From a virus, in IMG/VR virus record IMGVR_UViG_3300042691_028488, positions 1-56,097 of that record: a stretch of DNA of 56,097 nt; one strand, written 5' to 3'. The translations under genes were made by a program, and so were the position numbers. This document shows, in pieces, positions 33,849 to 41,875 of this stretch (the stretch's first letter is position 1; the number at the start of each line of letters is the position of its first letter). Under the pieces are notes generated by a model. It saw only the letters and a program-made list of their open reading frames with translations, did no database searches and was not told the origin of the DNA.

Positions 33849-33998
33849 ATGGATCAGCATACCTATAACAATTGGGTGAAGATCAAGGAGACTTTTGAAA
33901 AGTCTGGTAATATGGATAATATGTTTTATAAAAGGGCATGTGAAATAGTTAAAACTAAAAAAGACCCATTAGCAAAATTTCTTGGCGACGAAAAATGA
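33849..33998 (+). CDS. Small cytosolic protein
   Basis: A 49-residue protein starting MDQHTYNNWVKIKETFEKSG with a DPLAKFLGDEK tail. Charged and helical, function unknown. First gene of the microprotein operon. The stop overlaps the next start (ATGA). Confidence 0.65.
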   Translation: MDQHTYNNWVKIKETFEKSGNMDNMFYKRACEIVKTKKDPLAKFLGDEK

Positions 33999-34201
33999 TG
34001 GAACCTTTTGATGATGATTATATAACTCGTTCTGAAGTTCAGGAGATGATTGATGATGCCATACGAAGACATAATCGTAATGCTTCGATTATTTCAATGT
34101 GTGTTGGTTGGGTTGTTCTTGCACTTTTTGCTGAAGGTCTTCTTCGACTTATTGGAGTAATACCACCAATATTTCCATGGTTAAATGTTCAATTAAGTTA
34201 A
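33995..34201 (+). CDS. Small membrane protein
   Basis: A 68-residue protein: an acidic N-terminus (MMEPFDDDYITRSEVQEMIDDAIRR), then one or two membrane helices (SIISMCVGWVVLALFAEGLL). Not recognised. Coupled by ATGA to the upstream gene. Confidence 0.68.
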   Translation: MMEPFDDDYITRSEVQEMIDDAIRRHNRNASIISMCVGWVVLALFAEGLLRLIGVIPPIFPWLNVQLS

Positions 34202-34204
34202 AAA

Positions 34205-34318
34205 ATGATTATCACAGAAGAAGATTTAAAAGAATTGCAAGAATTAGTTTTTCAGCAAAAAATGGAAGAGTTATTTGAAGAACCTTGTAGATATGAGGAT
34301 GAAACTAATGACAACTAA
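34205..34318 (+). CDS. Acidic microprotein
   Basis: A 37-residue, strongly acidic helix starting MIITEEDLKELQELVFQQK. Its 3' end overlaps the next start by 11 bases. Part of the microprotein operon; function unknown. Confidence 0.55.
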   Translation: MIITEEDLKELQELVFQQKMEELFEEPCRYEDETNDN

Positions 34319-34433
34319 TGAATGGTTAATTCTTATTGAGTTTACTTCTCATATTCTTTATATGTTTATTGCATTTATGTGTGGAATAATTATTGGGTAT
34401 ATTGTAGGGTTTAGAAATGGAGGAGGATTTTAA
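34308..34433 (+). CDS. Membrane microprotein
   Basis: A 41-residue protein with one transmembrane segment (FIAFMCGIIIGYIVGF) and a Gly-rich tail. The stop TAA shares its last base with the next ATG (TAATG). Confidence 0.55.
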   Translation: MTTNEWLILIEFTSHILYMFIAFMCGIIIGYIVGFRNGGGF

Positions 34434-34522
34434 TGTTAAATGTTTTTTTCAATGCTATTTTTATTTTTGTTCTTATTGGATGGTTTATTTACTGGGGACT
34501 TAACAACGCATATCCACAATAA
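34433..34522 (+). CDS. Membrane microprotein (29 residues)
   Basis: An almost wholly hydrophobic peptide (MLNVFFNAIFIFVLIGWFIYWG) with a short polar tail. Coupled by TAATG to the previous gene. Function unknown; it could be a holin-like or complex-stabilising subunit. Confidence 0.5.
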   Translation: MLNVFFNAIFIFVLIGWFIYWGLNNAYPQ

Positions 34523-34527
34523 TTAGT

Positions 34528-34644
34528 ATGATTAAATTTGTACAATTTATTCTAAATACACCAGCATGTCTTTTTATAATTGGGTGTGCATTAACTTTAG
34601 TTCCTGCTATGGGAATTATGATCGTACATAAAATCGAAAAATAA
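34528..34644 (+). CDS. Membrane microprotein (38 residues)
   Basis: A 38-residue peptide with one transmembrane segment (ACLFIIGCALTLVPAMGIMIV) and a basic end (HKIEK). It starts 5 bases after the previous stop and ends 3 bases before the radical-SAM start, so it is likely in the same transcript. Confidence 0.5.
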   Translation: MIKFVQFILNTPACLFIIGCALTLVPAMGIMIVHKIEK

Positions 34645-34647
34645 TAT

Positions 34648-35844
34648 ATGAATGATGGGAACAAATATTTTTGTATAATGCCTTGGGTGGGATTACATGT
34701 AAGGCAAGATGGTCATGTTCATCCATGTTGTGTTTCTAATTATGAATATGATTTTGGTAATATAAAGTATAATTCTTTGGAACAAATTTGGAATAATTAT
34801 GCTGTTAGAAAATTTAGAGTTGATTTATTGAATGGAAAGGAATTAGACATATGTAAAGATTGTAATTTTAATGAAAAACTTGGTAATGATAGTTTAAGAA
34901 AAAAAATTAATAAAAAATTTAGTCACCATTATGATGTTGTTAAATCAACTAAAAAAAATGGTACAGTTGATAAATTCAATTTTGTTTATTGGGATTTTAG
35001 GTTTAGTAATATTTGTAATTTTAAATGTAGAATGTGCTGCCCAGAATTCAGTAGTTCTTGGGGATATGAAATAAAAAAAGTTTTAAAGAATAAAGATGCT
35101 AATCCAATACAACAAATAGATGTTTGGGAACAATTAGAACCTTTATTTGATACTGTTGAAGAGATATATTTTGTTGGTGGTGAACCTTTAATTATGGAAG
35201 ATCACTATAAGATTATCTATAAATTAATTGAACTTAAAAGATTTGATGTTAGATTAATTTATAATACCAATTTTAGTATTATAAATTACAGAGGCAATGA
35301 TATTGTAGAACTTTGGAAAAAGTTTGATAGTGTTGGATTGACTATCAGTTTAGATGGGTATGGTAAATGTGGTGAATTAATTAGAAATGGATTGAATTGG
35401 GATACGTTAGTTGACAATATAAATCATCTAAGAAATGTTTATGATAAAAAATATACAATAGATTGTGTTTATCAAGCAATTAATGCTTTTCATGTTTTTG
35501 ATATGCATAAAAAATTGTATGAAAATAAATTAATACAAACCGTTGATAGTTTTAATGTCTATTTTTTAACTGGACCTGAATACTTATCCATTGATATTTT
35601 TCCATTGGAAGTGAAAAATAAAATAATAGAAAAAATAGATGATCATATTAATAATTTTTTAATTCCAAATAATTCGGAAATATCTAGAGAACAATTTGAA
35701 GTTATGAAAAATATTTTAAAACTAAACAATGATAAGACAAACTTGATACCTAAATTTAAAAAATTTATTAATGCAATGGATACCATAAGAAATGAAAATA
35801 CTCTGGATTTATTTCCAGAACTATCTGAAGTTTTAAATGCTTGA
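34648..35844 (+). CDS. Radical SAM protein with N-terminal twitch/SPASM-like domain (2)
   Basis: This 398-residue paralog of the 31515 protein has an auxiliary Fe-S domain at the N-terminus (CIMPWVGLHVRQDG, VHPCCVS, SLEQIWNN, CKDC) and a radical-SAM core with CNFKCRMC near residue 127 and FVGGEPLIM near 176. The substrate is unknown. It ends just before the tRNA-Pro promoter and begins after the microprotein operon. Confidence 0.86.
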   Translation: MNDGNKYFCIMPWVGLHVRQDGHVHPCCVSNYEYDFGNIKYNSLEQIWNNYAVRKFRVDLLNGKELDICKDCNFNEKLGNDSLRKKINKKFSHHYDVVKSTKKNGTVDKFNFVYWDFRFSNICNFKCRMCCPEFSSSWGYEIKKVLKNKDANPIQQIDVWEQLEPLFDTVEEIYFVGGEPLIMEDHYKIIYKLIELKRFDVRLIYNTNFSIINYRGNDIVELWKKFDSVGLTISLDGYGKCGELIRNGLNWDTLVDNINHLRNVYDKKYTIDCVYQAINAFHVFDMHKKLYENKLIQTVDSFNVYFLTGPEYLSIDIFPLEVKNKIIEKIDDHINNFLIPNNSEISREQFEVMKNILKLNNDKTNLIPKFKKFINAMDTIRNENTLDLFPELSEVLNA

Positions 35845-35874
35845 CATCAGGATCTTCTCGTGTTATGATAAATA
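35841..35874 (+). promoter_or_regulatory. Overlapping early (TTGACA/TATGAT) and late (GATAAATA) promoter
   Basis: TTGACA at 35841-35846, a 17-nt spacer, and TATGAT at 35864-35869. GATAAATA at 35867-35874 shares three bases with the -10 box. This arrangement recurs before psbA. It lies 10 bases upstream of tRNA-Pro. Confidence 0.75.
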
Positions 35875-35884
35875 AATCAACTAA

Positions 35885-35958
35885 CGGGGTGTAGCTCAGT
35901 TTGGTAGAGCACTCGCTTTGGGAGCGAGACGCCGCAGGTTCAAATCCTGTCACCCCGA
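35885..35958 (+). tRNA. tRNA-Pro(TGG)
   Basis: 74 nt; acceptor CGGGGTG/CACCCCG, anticodon stem CTCGC/GCGAG with loop TTTGGGA (TGG), T-loop TTCAAAT. Confidence 0.95.
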
Positions 35959-35985
35959 TTGTTTATACTATTTTATTACATCATT

Positions 35986-36561
35986 ATGTTTGCCCATAAA
36001 GTAGCAGAAGCAGTAGATTTTCATATACAAGTGGTTCCAGAAAAATTAGTGGATTTAATGGTTGAAGAAATTAAAACATTAAATCAACAAATTTTTCAAG
36101 ATGCTCAAGTTGGTGGTGATATTCTTGGTAGGAAGGATGAAAAAATAAGAAACTCTAAAATTAATTGGTGGTATGAAGATCATTGGGTTTGTAGTATTTT
36201 TTCCCACTATATTGGGTTAAGTAATAAAAAAATATGGGAGTATGATTTAAATAGATTAGAGAGTATACAAATAACTACATATAATACGCAAGGGCACTAT
36301 AATTGGCATAGTGATTATGGAACATCAACTAATCCTTTTTTTACTAGAAAATTGAGTGCTAGTTTACTTGTTACTGATCCTTCTGAATATGAAGGTGGTG
36401 ATCTGTATTTTATAGATTATCATGGTAGAAGTGTTAAGGCACCAAAAGAAAAAGGTACTATGATAATATTTGATTCTAGAATACCTCATAAAGTTTCTCG
36501 CGTAACAAAAGGACAAAGAATATCTCTAGTTACTTGGATGTACGGACCTAAATTAAAATGA
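35986..36561 (+). CDS. 2OG-Fe(II) oxygenase (PKHD type)
   Basis: This 191-residue protein has the prolyl-4-hydroxylase signature. WHSD gives the first His and Asp near residue 107, SRIPHKVSRV the distal His near 170, and RISLVTW the oxoglutarate Arg. YEGGDLYF marks the PKHD-like core. ATG 35986 (MFAHKVAEAV) is chosen; an upstream ATG would start inside the tRNA-Pro transcript leader. The substrate is unknown. It overlaps the antitoxin-like gene (ATGA). Confidence 0.86.
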   Translation: MFAHKVAEAVDFHIQVVPEKLVDLMVEEIKTLNQQIFQDAQVGGDILGRKDEKIRNSKINWWYEDHWVCSIFSHYIGLSNKKIWEYDLNRLESIQITTYNTQGHYNWHSDYGTSTNPFFTRKLSASLLVTDPSEYEGGDLYFIDYHGRSVKAPKEKGTMIIFDSRIPHKVSRVTKGQRISLVTWMYGPKLK

Positions 36562-36743
36562 TTAGCACAATTACAATTCAACAATTTCAAGAAAATTTTA
36601 ATTATTATATTGCTAGAGTTGAACAAGGTGATCAATATAAAATAATGGGAAATAAATGTTCCGCATTATTAGTATTATCTGATTGTGGAGTTCAACTTGA
36701 AAATGATCATAATTATTTGTGTGATCATAATGATGCTTGTTAA
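36558..36743 (+). CDS. Phd/YefM-like antitoxin (orphan)
   Basis: This 61-residue protein matches the DNA-binding half of Phd/YefM antitoxins: ITIQQFQENFNYYIARVEQG, then YKIMGNKCSALLVL, corresponding to the usual TIxxFxxNxxxYxxRVExG...I...ALLV pattern. These proteins dimerise on DNA and their tails neutralise toxins of the Doc or YoeB type. No toxin gene is adjacent, and the tail here (HNYLCDHNDAC) is short. It is coupled to the oxygenase by ATGA. It could blunt a host toxin-antitoxin system. Confidence 0.62.
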   Translation: MISTITIQQFQENFNYYIARVEQGDQYKIMGNKCSALLVLSDCGVQLENDHNYLCDHNDAC

Positions 36744-36754
36744 TTAATTTTTCC

Positions 36755-36827
36755 GCTCCTTTAGCAATCTGGTGAATGCAGCGAACTCATAATTCGCCTG
36801 AGGCGTGTTCGATCCACGCAAGGAGCA
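36755..36827 (+). tRNA. tRNA-Met(CAT), elongator type or Ile2
   Basis: 73 nt; acceptor GCTCCTT/AAGGAGC, anticodon stem GCGAA/TTCGC with loop CTCATAA (CAT), T-arm GCGTG-TTCGATC-CACGC. A paired G1-C72 argues against initiator Met. A CAT anticodon could be lysidine-modified to read ATA. Confidence 0.88.
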
Positions 36828-36850
36828 TGGACAGTTTAGTTTCTGTCCTA

Positions 36851-36879
36851 TTGACAAACAACCACACGTCTTTTATAAT
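36851..36879 (+). promoter_or_regulatory. Host-type promoter (perfect consensus)
   Basis: TTGACA at 36851-36856, a 17-nt spacer, and TATAAT at 36874-36879, 22 bases before ATG 36902. It likely transcribes the two small genes and the repeated structured RNA downstream. Confidence 0.87.
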
Positions 36880-36901
36880 AACAAAGTCAACATTCAAAGC
36901 A

Positions 36902-37120
36902 ATGACAATTACTTCTAAATTCAAGAAAGACATTCAAACACTTCGTGGTGCAGCAAATGGTGAATTTTACCTTGATGTAAAGAATCCGAAACTTTATAAA
37001 AAGGTAAAGCGATATTATGAAAATGCTGGAGTTGTATTTTCTGGCGATCCTCTTGATGACTATGAAATTCTTATGGAATATATCTATAGTGATCTTGATG
37101 AAGTTAAAGTCAGTGTATAG
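36902..37120 (+). CDS. Small conserved-looking protein
   Basis: A 72-residue protein starting MTITSKFKKDIQTLRGAANG, with YKKVKRYYENAGVVFSG and an acidic tail. Not recognised. ATG 36902 is chosen because the promoter lies just upstream. An 8-bp hairpin TATAGTCT/AGACTATA (37116-37136) overlaps the stop, with no T-run; it may separate the two reading frames. Confidence 0.65.
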   Translation: MTITSKFKKDIQTLRGAANGEFYLDVKNPKLYKKVKRYYENAGVVFSGDPLDDYEILMEYIYSDLDEVKVSV

Positions 37121-37164
37121 TCTCGGAAAGACTATAAACCTGCCCTGGTCGGGAGCAACCCCTT

Positions 37165-37398
37165 ATGTCAAGATCTAATGTTTTAAGATACATTGGTAAT
37201 CTTCTTCTCTTATCTGGATATTTTGTCCTTTTATGGGGAGATCCTAAAGTTGGATTACTTGTAAAATGTGTTGGAAATGCTTTTGTAGTTCCTTTCGCAA
37301 TCAAGTATAAGTTTTGGGATATATTAATTCTATGTGGTTTTTATGCTGCAATAGAAATTCCAAAATTAATTCAATTAACCTTTCCTAATTTGTTGTAA
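37165..37398 (+). CDS. Small multi-pass membrane protein
   Basis: A 77-residue protein with a basic start (MSRSNVLRYIG) and two or three hydrophobic segments (NLLLLSGYFVLLWG, VGLLVKCVGNAFVVPFAI, ILILCGFYAAIEI). Function unknown. The leader has GGGAG about 12 bases before the ATG. It is followed directly by the repeated structured RNA. Confidence 0.65.
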   Translation: MSRSNVLRYIGNLLLLSGYFVLLWGDPKVGLLVKCVGNAFVVPFAIKYKFWDILILCGFYAAIEIPKLIQLTFPNLL

Positions 37399-37566
37399 AT
37401 TAGGTGGTGGAGTCAATTGACCCTCATTTGGTTTCTTGCTTTCTCCATAAAAAAGCAAGTGGTGCGGATGGGGAATTCTTTCTCCGCCTGGTTTCCAATT
37501 TCCAGTTAAAGAATTGGTGGCGAGCCTGAGTTATTGAGAGTGGGAAACTATTCCCGCTCTTTTTTT
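37399..37566 (+). ncRNA. Tandem structured RNA with 55-nt period ending in a terminator
   Basis: No ORF. TGGTGGAGT, TGGTGCGGA and TGGTGGCGA start at 37405, 37460 and 37515, exactly 55 nt apart. Each of the first two units holds a hairpin, then TGGTTTC (37429 and 37489), then a second hairpin: CTTGCTTT/AAAGCAAG in unit 1 and CCAATT/AATTGG in unit 2. Stems differ in sequence but keep pairing. A terminator closes the third unit. It could be the 3' part of the 36886 transcript, a separate RNA, or a tandem sensor. Confidence 0.5.
37537..37566 (+). terminator. Intrinsic terminator
   Basis: A 10-bp stem AGAGTGGGAA/TTCCCGCTCT (one G-U pair), loop ACTA, then T-run. TATAACTA (37566-37573), a late-promoter-like variant, begins on its last T. 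Confidence 0.9.
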
Positions 37567-37593
37567 ATAACTATATTATCTCTTGATAGTAAT

Positions 37594-38424
37594 ATGATAG
37601 ATATTCCAGTATTAGATTTTCATGTAATACATAAGTGTAATTTTACTTGTGATAGTTGTTCTGATTTTACTAACCATGACTTACCAGGAAAAGTTGAATT
37701 AAATGTTGCCAAAGAATGGTTTTCTTATTGGAATAAAAGAATAAAACCAACAACTTTTAATATTCTTGGTGGTGAACCATTAATGCGTAGAGATATAATC
37801 GATTTTTTATATCTAACAAAAGAAATGTGGGATGGATGTGAAATAGGTTTAATTACTAATGGCATTCTATTAGACAAACATCCAGGTTTACCGAAAGTTT
37901 TATCTGAACTTGATATTAATTTATGGATATCTCTTCATAGTGATGATCCAACTTACAAAAAAGTTATCCGAAAAAAACTAAAAATATTAGAGAATTGGAC
38001 TAGAGAATATAAATTTTCTTGGGGTTGTAATTCTGATCACAAACATTGGTCGTTAATATACAAAGGGTATGGTAATACTATAGAACCTTTTGAGGATAAT
38101 GATCAAGAAGGGAGTTGGAATAATTGTTTTATGGAAGGTAAATGTTTTCAATTGCACGAAGGAAAAATATGGAAATGTCCACCTATTGCATATTTACCAC
38201 TGATGGCAAAAAAATATAATATATCGGAAAAATGGGATCCTTATTTAAAATATGAACCATTAACTAAAGATGCAACCGATGTCGAAGTAGAAAACTTTTT
38301 TAAAAGAACTTCTGAAAGTGTTTGTAAAATGTGTCCAGCAAATAAAACACAGGGTTTTAAAATAATTAATAGTCCTATGATGTCTACAAAAAGAAAAGAA
38401 AAATTGCATAATAGTCAACTATAA
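37594..38424 (+). CDS. Radical SAM protein (3)
   Basis: This 276-residue protein starts the radical-SAM core at once: CNFTCDSC near residue 14, FNILGGEPLM near 59, and LWISLH at about 112. Cys residues near the C-terminus (CFQLH, CPP, CKMC) may hold an auxiliary cluster. It differs from the two twitch-type proteins, which carry the Cys-rich domain first. ATG 37594 is chosen because the terminator and a late-like box lie just upstream. The substrate is unknown. Confidence 0.83.
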   Translation: MIDIPVLDFHVIHKCNFTCDSCSDFTNHDLPGKVELNVAKEWFSYWNKRIKPTTFNILGGEPLMRRDIIDFLYLTKEMWDGCEIGLITNGILLDKHPGLPKVLSELDINLWISLHSDDPTYKKVIRKKLKILENWTREYKFSWGCNSDHKHWSLIYKGYGNTIEPFEDNDQEGSWNNCFMEGKCFQLHEGKIWKCPPIAYLPLMAKKYNISEKWDPYLKYEPLTKDATDVEVENFFKRTSESVCKMCPANKTQGFKIINSPMMSTKRKEKLHNSQL

Positions 38425-38433
38425 TGTTATAAT
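38404..38433 (+). promoter_or_regulatory. Possible host-type promoter of the fucose operon
   Basis: TATAAT at 38428-38433 with a poor -35 (TTGCAT at 38404-38409, 18-nt spacer), 18 bases before the gmd start. Confidence 0.4.
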
Positions 38434-38450
38434 ATAAAAAAAATATTCTT

Positions 38451-39452
38451 ATGAAAATAGCATTAATTACAGGTATTACTGGACAAGATGGTTCTTATCT
38501 TGCAGAACTTCTCTTAGAAAAAGGGTATGAAGTTCATGGTATTATTCGTCGTGCTTCCCAAATTAATACTCAACGTATTGATCATATTTACGATCAACTT
38601 AATCTCCATTATGGTGATTTGACAGATTCTACTAATATTGTACGTGTAATTCAAAAAGTTAAACCCGATGAAATTTATAATCTTGGTGCTCAAAGTCATG
38701 TCAAAGTATCCTTTGAGATGCCTGAATACACTGCTGATGTGGATGGTATGGGAACTCTTCGTGTTCTTGAAGCAGTGCGTCTCTTGGGTATGGAAGATCG
38801 TGTTCGTATTTACCAAGCATCTACAAGTGAACTTTATGGTCTTGTTCAAGAAACTCCTCAAAAAGAAACAACTCCATTCTATCCTCGTTCCCCTTATGGT
38901 TGTGCCAAACTTTATGGATATTGGATAACCAAAAATTATCGTGAAGCATATGGAATGTATGCTTGCACTGGTATTCTTTTTAATCATGAATCTCCTCGCC
39001 GTGGTGAGACTTTTGTTACTCGTAAAATAACCAGAGGACTTTCAAGAATTTCTACTGGCGAACAACAGTTCATTGAACTTGGAAATTTGAATGCTAAACG
39101 TGACTGGGGACACGCTAAGGATTTTGTTGAGGCAATGTGGTTAATGCTTCAACAAGATAAACCAGAAGATTATGTTATTGCAACTGGAGTTCAGTACTCT
39201 GTTCGTGAGTTTGTTGAAGAAACCGCACCTTATTTTGGTATGAATATTGTTTGGGAAGGTGAAGGTCTTGATGAGGTTGGTATTGATAAACTTACTGGAA
39301 GAACAGTTATTAAAGTCAATCCTAAATATTTTCGACCTGCAGAGGTGGAAACTTTACTTGGAGATCCATCAAAAGCAAAACAAAATTTAGGTTGGGAACC
39401 TAAAATATCATTTACACAATTAGTTGAGGATATGTGTTTATATGGACAGTGA
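38451..39452 (+). CDS. gmd: GDP-mannose 4,6-dehydratase
   Basis: This 333-residue enzyme of the extended SDR family has [19 protein letters not shown] at the N-terminus, [11 protein letters not shown], and the catalytic QASTSELYG plus YxxxK (YGCAK) pair near residue 149. [16 protein letters not shown] is diagnostic for Gmd. It makes GDP-4-keto-6-deoxymannose from GDP-mannose. The last 11 bases overlap the next gene. It starts the fucose/glycosyltransferase operon. Confidence 0.95.
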   Translation: MKIALITGITGQDGSYLAELLLEKGYEVHGIIRRASQINTQRIDHIYDQLNLHYGDLTDSTNIVRVIQKVKPDEIYNLGAQSHVKVSFEMPEYTADVDGMGTLRVLEAVRLLGMEDRVRIYQASTSELYGLVQETPQKETTPFYPRSPYGCAKLYGYWITKNYREAYGMYACTGILFNHESPRRGETFVTRKITRGLSRISTGEQQFIELGNLNAKRDWGHAKDFVEAMWLMLQQDKPEDYVIATGVQYSVREFVEETAPYFGMNIVWEGEGLDEVGIDKLTGRTVIKVNPKYFRPAEVETLLGDPSKAKQNLGWEPKISFTQLVEDMCLYGQ

Positions 39453-40371
39453 TTCTAAAATTTATGTCTCTGGTCATAGGGGATTAGTCGGATCTGCGAT
39501 TGTAGAAAATTTAAAAATCAAAGGTTATTCTAATATTATTACTGCAAATAGAGATGAATTAGATTTAACAAACCAATCGCAAGTAGAAGAATTTTTTGGT
39601 AAATATAAACCAGAATATGTTTTTCTTGCTGCTGCAAAAGTTGGTGGAATTGTATGTAATAGAGATAATCCTGCAGATTTTATTAGAGATAATTTATTAA
39701 TCCAAACAAACGTTATAGATGCTGCCTATAGATATGGAGTTAAAAAGTTAGTATTTTTAGGGTCATCTTGCATCTATCCAAAATTTCCTAAAATTCCTAT
39801 TACTGAAGATCAACTTCTTTCTGGATATTTGGAACCAACAAATGATGCATATGCTATTGCAAAAATTGCTGGTCTTAGGATGTGTAGGGCATATCAACAG
39901 CAGTATGGATTTAATGCTATTTCTCTAATGCCCACAAACTTATATGGACCAAGAGATAATTTTAAACCAGAATCAAGTCACGTAATTCCAAGTATTATGC
40001 GTAGAGTTCATTACGCAAAAATTAATAATGATCCGTTTATTGAATGTTGGGGGGATGGGTCACCATTAAGAGAGTTTTTATATATTGATGATTTTTTTGA
40101 AGCATGTTATACTTGTATGCTTGAATATGACGATGAGCAATTTATCAATATTGGTAGTAGCACAGACATTAGTATTAAAGAACTTACAGAAATGATTGTT
40201 AAAGTGGTTGGGTATGAGGGTGAAATTAGATGGGATACTACTAAACCAAATGGTACTCCTAGAAAACTTATGGACTCGAGTAGAATTAATTCTCTTGGAT
40301 GGTCACCAAAAGTAAATATTTCTGACGGGTTAGAAAAAACATATACTTGGTTTAAGGAAAATATAAAATGA
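39442..40371 (+). CDS. fcl: GDP-L-fucose synthase
   Basis: This 309-residue SDR epimerase/reductase has [32 protein letters not shown], the catalytic SSCIYP and YAIAKIAG (YxxxK) near residues 102 and 134, and NLYGPRDNF. These are hallmarks of WcaG. It converts the Gmd product to GDP-L-fucose with NADPH. ATG 39442 is preferred over upstream codons. It overlaps both neighbours, indicating translational coupling. Confidence 0.94.
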   Translation: MDSDSKIYVSGHRGLVGSAIVENLKIKGYSNIITANRDELDLTNQSQVEEFFGKYKPEYVFLAAAKVGGIVCNRDNPADFIRDNLLIQTNVIDAAYRYGVKKLVFLGSSCIYPKFPKIPITEDQLLSGYLEPTNDAYAIAKIAGLRMCRAYQQQYGFNAISLMPTNLYGPRDNFKPESSHVIPSIMRRVHYAKINNDPFIECWGDGSPLREFLYIDDFFEACYTCMLEYDDEQFINIGSSTDISIKELTEMIVKVVGYEGEIRWDTTKPNGTPRKLMDSSRINSLGWSPKVNISDGLEKTYTWFKENIK

Positions 40372-41156
40372 TAGGATTTAATGCTTTAGGTAAGTTGGGT
40401 AGATTGGGAAATCAAATGTTCCAATATGCTTCATTAAAAGGTATTGCTAGAAATAATGGGTATAATTATTGTGTACCCCCATCTAATAATAGAGATGAAT
40501 GGTCTGATCATCAATTATTCAATCCATTTAAATTGACTAATATAAATTTGTTGAATGTACAATACATTGATGGTGAAAGACCAACTATAGTAGAAAAAGA
40601 TTTTACTTTTGATGAAGATCTATTTAATAATTGCCCTAAGTGGGTGAATTTGCAAGGATTTTTTCAAACAGAAAAATACTTTAAAAATATTGAAACTGAA
40701 ATCAGAGAAGATTTTGAGTTTCATGATCATATTTTTGAACCGTCAAAAGAAATGATTGATAGTCTTTCTGATCCAATTGCACTTCATATTAGAAGAAGTG
40801 ATTATTTGACAAATGATAATCATAAATCTTTGGATCTTGAATACTATAATCAGGCACTAACTCATTTCGATGATACTAGAGAAGTCGTAATTTTCTCAGA
40901 TGATCCTGAATGGTGTAAAAAACAAGTAATTTTTTCTGATGATAGATTTTTAGTTTCTGAAAACAATGATAATTACACAGATCTTTGTTTAATGAGTTTG
41001 TGTAAATCACATATTATTGCAAATAGTTCTTTTAGTTGGTGGGGTGCTTGGTTAGCAAAAAGTGAAAAGGTAGTAGCACCATCTAAATGGTTTGGACCTG
41101 GTAATGCACATTTAAATACCAAAGACTTGTATTGTTCTGATTGGATTGTAATTTGA
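40368..41156 (+). CDS. GT11 alpha-1,2-fucosyltransferase
   Basis: This 262-residue protein has GRLGNQMFQYASLKGIA at the N-terminus, the GDP-fucose-binding LHIRRSDYL near residue 140, and the C-terminal ANSSFSWWGAWLA block. All three are diagnostic of family 11 fucosyltransferases. It would use the GDP-fucose made by the two preceding enzymes to cap a galactose. It overlaps fcl (ATGA) and the GT6 gene (TGATG). Confidence 0.93.
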   Translation: MIGFNALGKLGRLGNQMFQYASLKGIARNNGYNYCVPPSNNRDEWSDHQLFNPFKLTNINLLNVQYIDGERPTIVEKDFTFDEDLFNNCPKWVNLQGFFQTEKYFKNIETEIREDFEFHDHIFEPSKEMIDSLSDPIALHIRRSDYLTNDNHKSLDLEYYNQALTHFDDTREVVIFSDDPEWCKKQVIFSDDRFLVSENNDNYTDLCLMSLCKSHIIANSSFSWWGAWLAKSEKVVAPSKWFGPGNAHLNTKDLYCSDWIVI

Positions 41157-41875
41157 TGAAAGTAGCAGTTATTTTTATTGGCACTGGGAAATATTTAAAC
41201 TTCTTACCATCTTGGTATGAGAGGTGTGAAGAAAAATTTCTTCCAGATATTGAAAAAAGATATTTTGTTTTTACTGATGGTGAAATTCCAGAAAGTCCAG
41301 AAAATGTCAGTGTTTATCAAACTGAACATTTAGATTGGCCTTATATTACTTTGTATAGATTTGATATTATTGGAAAGTCTAGGGGAGAACTTCTTCAGTA
41401 TGATTGGTTAGTTTTTCTTGATGCTGATATGGCAGTAGTGGATACTGTAACTAAAGAAGAATTTTTCGATGATACTAAAAAATATATTGGTGTTCATCAC
41501 CCATGTCATTATCTTAAAATGCCACCTCATGATAGATTTCCAGGATCTTTTGAAACAAGTCCATTATCAACAGCAAAGGTATCTGATGAGTATGATTTTT
41601 CAATCTATTGGCAAGGATGCCTTTGGGGTGGTAAAATTCCAGATGTAATTGAAATGATGGATGAACTTCATGAACGTATCATGAAAGATGAGGAGAATAA
41701 TATTATTGCCCAGTGGCACGATGAAAGTCATTTAAATGCATTTTATTCTGAAAGGGTTAGTGAAGTAAATACTCTCAATCCTTCGTTTGCATTCCCAGAG
41801 GTATTTTCAGAGAGTTGTACATTTAATCCAAAAATTGTTCATTTAGCGAAAGATAATAGTAAGTATCATGTCTAA
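41156..41875 (+). CDS. GT6-family glycosyltransferase (ABO-transferase-like)
   Basis: This 239-residue protein has the family 6 signatures: FIGTGKYLNFLPSW, the donor/metal site VFLDADMAVVD (a DxD, where many bacterial GT6 enzymes have NxN), YWQGCLWGG, and IIAQWHDESHLNAFY. GT6 enzymes add Gal or GalNAc in alpha-1,3 linkage, often next to an alpha-1,2-fucose. Its position right after the fucosyltransferase fits that order of reactions. A GT6 gene has been noted before in cyanophage P-SSM2. Confidence 0.9.
   Translation: MKVAVIFIGTGKYLNFLPSWYERCEEKFLPDIEKRYFVFTDGEIPESPENVSVYQTEHLDWPYITLYRFDIIGKSRGELLQYDWLVFLDADMAVVDTVTKEEFFDDTKKYIGVHHPCHYLKMPPHDRFPGSFETSPLSTAKVSDEYDFSIYWQGCLWGGKIPDVIEMMDELHERIMKDEENNIIAQWHDESHLNAFYSERVSEVNTLNPSFAFPEVFSESCTFNPKIVHLAKDNSKYHV

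Noticed and set aside
37121-37164. preQ1- or glutamine-riboswitch-like leader (GGTCGGGAGCAACCCC)
   Set aside because: Only a 3- to 4-bp stem can be drawn and the known consensus elements are absent.
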